A DNA stretch of 64,000 bases from Daejeonella sp. JGW-45 (GTDB lineage: Bacteria; Bacteroidota; Bacteroidia; Sphingobacteriales; Sphingobacteriaceae). This document shows, piece after piece, positions 61,403 through 64,000 of the stretch (its first letter is position 1; each line of letters starts with the position of its first letter). The position numbers and the translations under genes are program-made. The notes under the pieces were generated by a model. The model was not told the DNA's origin. It did no database searches and worked only from the letters and a program-made list of their open reading frames with translations. The stretch is from the NCBI RefSeq assembly GCF_029360805.1, contig NZ_JARKNC010000001.1, positions 558,001 through 622,000 on the forward strand. The letters are read 5' to 3'.

Positions 61403-61594
61403 ATGCTGAAGAAGATTCTTTTTAATATTTTCCTGAACATTGCCCTTATCATACTCATCCTGTGTATTGTCTGGTCAATAAAGAACGGTTTCTATCTGTA
61501 CGCCATAGCTGCAACCCCTCCGTTTGCCATGCTCATATTTCTGAAGGTCAGGCTTGCAAAAAGCGTGAGGGATATGACCAGCAAGAAAAAATAA
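61403..61594 (+). CDS. Small two-helix membrane protein
   Basis: A 63-residue protein with two transmembrane helices (ILFNIFLNIALIILILCIVW and LYAIAATPPFAMLIFL) and a basic tail VRLAKSVRDMTSKKK. It starts one base after the rhodanese stop, so the two are cotranscribed. It resembles short DUF proteins of Bacteroidota but I cannot name the family with confidence. Confidence 0.7.
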   Translation: MLKKILFNIFLNIALIILILCIVWSIKNGFYLYAIAATPPFAMLIFLKVRLAKSVRDMTSKKK

Positions 61595-61596
61595 AC

Positions 61597-61728
61597 ACCG
61601 CGTTCAGTCCGCTTATACTCCGCTTGATGTCCGCTCGGACTCCGGTTCAGGTCCGCTTGAGGTCCGCCTGGACCCCGGTTTAGAACCGGCTTAGGAATGT
61701 CTTAGAACCGGTATAACACCGCTTGAAT
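61597..61728. repeat. Array of twelve degenerate 11-nt units
   Basis: Exactly 12 consecutive 11-mers with no gap, each beginning (T/A/C)CCG followed by (C/G)(T/C)T or similar and a variable four-base tail; example units are tccgcttgatg, tccgctcggac, tccgcttgagg, accggcttagg. One unit (61696-61706) is degenerate. The array begins two bases after the small membrane protein stop and ends 26 nt before the epimerase stop. Confidence 0.85.
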
Positions 61729-61753
61729 AAAGAGCTGTCTCCGTGTGGTGTTT

Positions 61754-62779
61754 CTAAATAACCTGCTGATCGTGCCTTATCCCCAGACCGGGGTCATCAC
61801 TAAGAACCCACTTCCCATCTTTAAAATCGGGATCTTTATAGGGATTATTACTGGTAAGGAAAGGCCCGTCTAGATCGGCCCAATCGCACAAAGGAGCCAG
61901 GGCCGCAGCGGCAAGCGTGGCGCAGCTGGTTTCGCTCATGCAGCCGATCATTACTTTCATGTCCAGCTCTTTGGCTTTCTTTATCATCCGGTAGCCCTCA
62001 TGCATCCCCCCGCTTTTCATCAGCTTCATGTTAATCGCATGGTAAACACCTTTAGCTTTTTCAACATCCGCAAAGCGCTGCACCGATTCATCGCCGACAA
62101 TAGCGACCGGGCTTCGTTCAGTGATCCAGGCGTTCGAATCAGGGTCGTCCTTTGCCATAGGCTGCTCAATCAGGACAACTCCCTGCTCATGAAGCCAGTG
62201 AGCCATATCCAGTCCCTGCTGCCTGTCTAACCAGCCCTGATTGGCGTCTACGAATAAGGGCTTATTGCTTACCGAACGGATAGTATTAATGAGCTCCTTA
62301 TCATTATCACGGCCGAGTTTCACTTTGATGATGTGGCAGTGTTCGCCCTCTTTGATCTTTTGAATCAGCACTTCCGGTGTGTCTATACCCAGAGTGTACG
62401 ATGTTTTCGGCATCCGGGCCGGGTCAGTGCCAAAAAACTTATAACATGCCGTATTCTCCATCTTTCCTTTGAGGTCATGCAGGGAAATATCTATTGCAGC
62501 TTTGATACTCGGATTGGCAGGAGCGATACTATCGAGGTACGCAACAAGCTCCTCGAAATCAAATGGTTCTTTCAGCCAGGACAGGTCTACCTTCGACAAA
62601 AATGCTGTGGCAGTTTCCATATTTTCACCCATATAAGGCACCATCGAAGCTTCTCCATACCCCGTGAAACCTTCATGGCTTATTTCCAAAAGCATGATCG
62701 GGGTTGAAGTGCGTGAGAATTTTGCAATGGTAAAAGGATGCTTTAATGCAAGTTCGAAAGGCTTATAAGTGATCTTCAT
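61754..62779 (-). CDS. L-Ala-D/L-Glu (dipeptide) epimerase
   Basis: A 341-residue enolase-superfamily epimerase; the start is the ATG at 62777-62779 (MKITYKPFELALKHPF). The lysine pair is in IIKVKLG, metal ligands in FVDANQG, EQP and GDES, and the second lysine in MKLMKSGG. The enzyme epimerises L-Ala-D-Glu from peptidoglycan recycling. Residues upstream in frame are not conserved. Substrate specificity within the dipeptide epimerases is not certain. Confidence 0.9.
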   Translation of the reverse strand: MKITYKPFELALKHPFTIAKFSRTSTPIMLLEISHEGFTGYGEASMVPYMGENMETATAFLSKVDLSWLKEPFDFEELVAYLDSIAPANPSIKAAIDISLHDLKGKMENTACYKFFGTDPARMPKTSYTLGIDTPEVLIQKIKEGEHCHIIKVKLGRDNDKELINTIRSVSNKPLFVDANQGWLDRQQGLDMAHWLHEQGVVLIEQPMAKDDPDSNAWITERSPVAIVGDESVQRFADVEKAKGVYHAINMKLMKSGGMHEGYRMIKKAKELDMKVMIGCMSETSCATLAAAALAPLCDWADLDGPFLTSNNPYKDPDFKDGKWVLSDDPGLGIRHDQQVI

Positions 62780-62959
62780 AATGAGTTTTTGACAGTACGA
62801 AATAACAAAATTTATTATGTTCAATACGATTAAATTTTGGGGGACCGCAACAGGTCTAACTCGCCAAATCACAAATAAACTTTTATTTTTTCAAACATTC
62901 ACCTAGATTGCGAGCCTCTTAACATAGCATAAAATTAATATTGGCTTAACGTTGTCTTT

Positions 62960-63715
62960 GTGAAAAAAACCCTCCTTTTATTTTTATTTTGTTCCCTTTA
63001 TTTTACTTCTTACTCTCAAAACACTCGCTTAAAAGATAAAAACAGCATAGGCTGGTATGCGTTTAATGCTTCCCTGAAGTTAGATCCGAAATGGAGCCTC
63101 ACCGGTGAATTTCAATGGCGCAGAGATCATGTTATTTCTGATCCGCAGCAAGCTGTATATAAACTGGCCGTCAACCATCTGGTAGCGCCCGGGCTGAACA
63201 TAAGAGCGGGCGTCGCACTAGCCGACACTTACAACTATGGCGATATACCGGTTAATGGTATGGGTAAACAGTTTACCGAATACCGCACTTACCAGATGGC
63301 GGGATTGAGTAACAAGACCGGTATTGCTGAAAACAATCATCGTTTCATGCTCGAACAGCGTTGGGTGGGCAGGTATTCTGATGCTTCCCTGAATAAAGAA
63401 GACGAGTACGTATATACAAACCGATTTCGCTATATGTACCGGCTTCAAATCCCCTTAAAGGGAAAGGCAATTGCTGACAATACTCCCTACGCGGCTGTAT
63501 ATGATGAAATATTTATCGGATTCGGTGAAAATGTTGGCGAAAATGTTTTTGACCAGAACAGGTTTGGACTTTTACTGGGGTATCGCTTTTCCCCGCAAAT
63601 AAGGATAGAAGGTGGCTTCTTAAGTCAGATTGCTCAATTCGGGCGCGAAATTAACGGAAGAAACGTCTTTCAGCATAACAGGGGAATTATTCTAAGCACT
63701 AACCTGAGCTTCTAA
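62960..63715 (+). CDS. DUF2490 outer-membrane beta-barrel protein
   Basis: A 251-residue exported protein starting with GTG at 62960; the signal peptide ends near LYFTSYSQ. The strands FNASLKLDPKWSLTGEFQWRRDHVI and YRMQIPL-type alternation end in an aromatic C-terminus (LSTNLSF), typical of an outer-membrane barrel of 12 or so strands. Function unknown. A TAACGTTG box (one mismatch) is just upstream. Confidence 0.85.
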   Translation: MKKTLLLFLFCSLYFTSYSQNTRLKDKNSIGWYAFNASLKLDPKWSLTGEFQWRRDHVISDPQQAVYKLAVNHLVAPGLNIRAGVALADTYNYGDIPVNGMGKQFTEYRTYQMAGLSNKTGIAENNHRFMLEQRWVGRYSDASLNKEDEYVYTNRFRYMYRLQIPLKGKAIADNTPYAAVYDEIFIGFGENVGENVFDQNRFGLLLGYRFSPQIRIEGGFLSQIAQFGREINGRNVFQHNRGIILSTNLSF

Positions 63716-63741
63716 ACTTTACATTAAAACATTATTTCCCC

Positions 63742-63776
63742 GGACAATTATTACCAACTTTGTAGTCAAATTGTCC
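63742..63776 (+). promoter_or_regulatory. Palindrome around the -7 box of the MBL gene
   Basis: GGACAATT (63742-63749) and AATTGTCC (63769-63776) flank a CAACTTTG box (63755-63762, one mismatch to TAnnTTTG). The second arm ends four bases before the ATG. A candidate operator. Confidence 0.4.
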
Positions 63777-63780
63777 TGGT

Positions 63781-64000
63781 ATGCAGATAGAACAAATTTA
63801 TACAGGTTGCCTGGCTCAGGGGGCCTATTATATTACCTCCAACGGCGAAGGAGCGATCATTGATCCATTACGCGAAGTGCAGCCTTACCTCGACCGCCTG
63901 GAAAGGGATAATGTAAAACTTAAATATATTTTCGAAACACACTTTCACGCTGACTTTGTGTCGGGTCACCTCGATCTGAGCGATAAAACAAAAGCGCCGA
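63781..64000 (+). CDS. MBL-fold hydrolase, persulfide-dioxygenase-like, partial
   Basis: The first 73 residues are visible, from the ATG at 63781 to the window edge. IEQIYTGCLAQGAYYI opens the beta-lactamase fold and THFHADFVSGH carries metal ligands His54, His56, Asp58 and His63; the HxHxDF-VSGH form is typical of MBL proteins fused to rhodanese domains. These oxidise persulfides. The C-terminal rhodanese part, if present, is outside the window. The single-domain rhodanese at 61.1 kb is a likely partner. Confidence 0.88.
   Translation, partial: MQIEQIYTGCLAQGAYYITSNGEGAIIDPLREVQPYLDRLERDNVKLKYIFETHFHADFVSGHLDLSDKTKAP

Noticed and set aside
61462-61683. A 73-codon open frame running into the 11-nt array
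   Set aside because: Frame-shifted shadow of the small membrane protein; its C-terminal part is just translation of the repeat units, and no start or conservation supports it.
61597-61728. CRISPR array interpretation of the 11-nt repeats
   Set aside because: Units are too short, have no spacers, and no cas genes are present.
1-64000. tRNA or rRNA genes
   Set aside because: No cloverleaf-like or rRNA-like sequence was recognised in the intergenic intervals on either strand, though a covariance search was not possible here.

Overview
The window is about 64 kb of a chromosome from a member of the Bacteroidota, most likely a Sphingobacteriaceae relative such as Pedobacter or Mucilaginibacter. 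The evidence is consistent: promoters of the TTTG-N19-TAnnTTTG type, many lipoproteins and TonB-linked outer-membrane proteins, DUF4270, DUF4407 and DUF2490 proteins, OxyR next to superoxide dismutase, and housekeeping genes in Bacteroidota versions. The content is core chromosome. I found no phage, IS element, CRISPR array, tRNA or rRNA. Genes run off both ends (meaB on the left, an MBL-fold hydrolase on the right).

Layout. 1-5.3 kb: meaB, then a surface-glycan group (GT2, MsbA-like ABC exporter, second glycosyltransferase, FkbM methyltransferase). 5.3-10.5 kb: the rimP-nusA-infB translation/transcription operon, read leftward from a consensus promoter that is followed at once by a terminator-like hairpin. 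10.6-18.6 kb: small lipoprotein, holin-like membrane protein, M1 peptidase, TlpA-like redoxin, acyl-CoA dehydrogenase, heptose-1-P adenylyltransferase, YbhN-like flippase/synthase, panC. 18.6-23.3 kb: half-size glycogen-synthase-like protein, DUF4270 lipoprotein, glmS, panD. 23.3-28.2 kb: RluF, OxyR, a small lipoprotein, Mn-type SOD, TadA, AhpD-like protein, a Crp/Fnr regulator, CsaA. 28.2-36.4 kb: sulfatase, RlmI, TerC, an ECF sigma/anti-sigma/beta-repeat protein cassette, a NadR-like kinase with PnuC. 36.5-45.8 kb: short CarB, RadA, RNase G, a 29-residue basic protein, a TPR protein, HU, MutY, SSB. 45.8-51.5 kb: M20 hydrolase, lipoprotein, CutC, glycosylasparaginase, AspS. 51.7-56.4 kb: a TPP riboswitch controlling a TonB receptor, ThiE, a thiamine-pyrophosphokinase-like protein with altered active-site motifs, and a GNAT. 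56.5-64 kb: DUF4407, M61 and M28 peptidases, rhodanese, a small membrane protein, an 11-nt periodic repeat array, dipeptide epimerase, DUF2490 protein and an MBL hydrolase.

The least expected signals are outside the genes: a 132-nt array of twelve degenerate 11-mers (61597-61728); a TPP aptamer with an 88-nt insert carrying a 14-nt tandem repeat that recurs elsewhere in the window; terminator-like hairpins at the 5' ends of the rimP and carB transcripts; a tandem duplication that left a decapitated copy of the nusA start; and several families of palindromic intergenic repeats. In coding sequence the notable points are the tiny basic protein at 42.8-42.9 kb, the degenerate thiamine-kinase homologue, the IF-2 G4 motif reading SKVD, and CarB without its allosteric domain.
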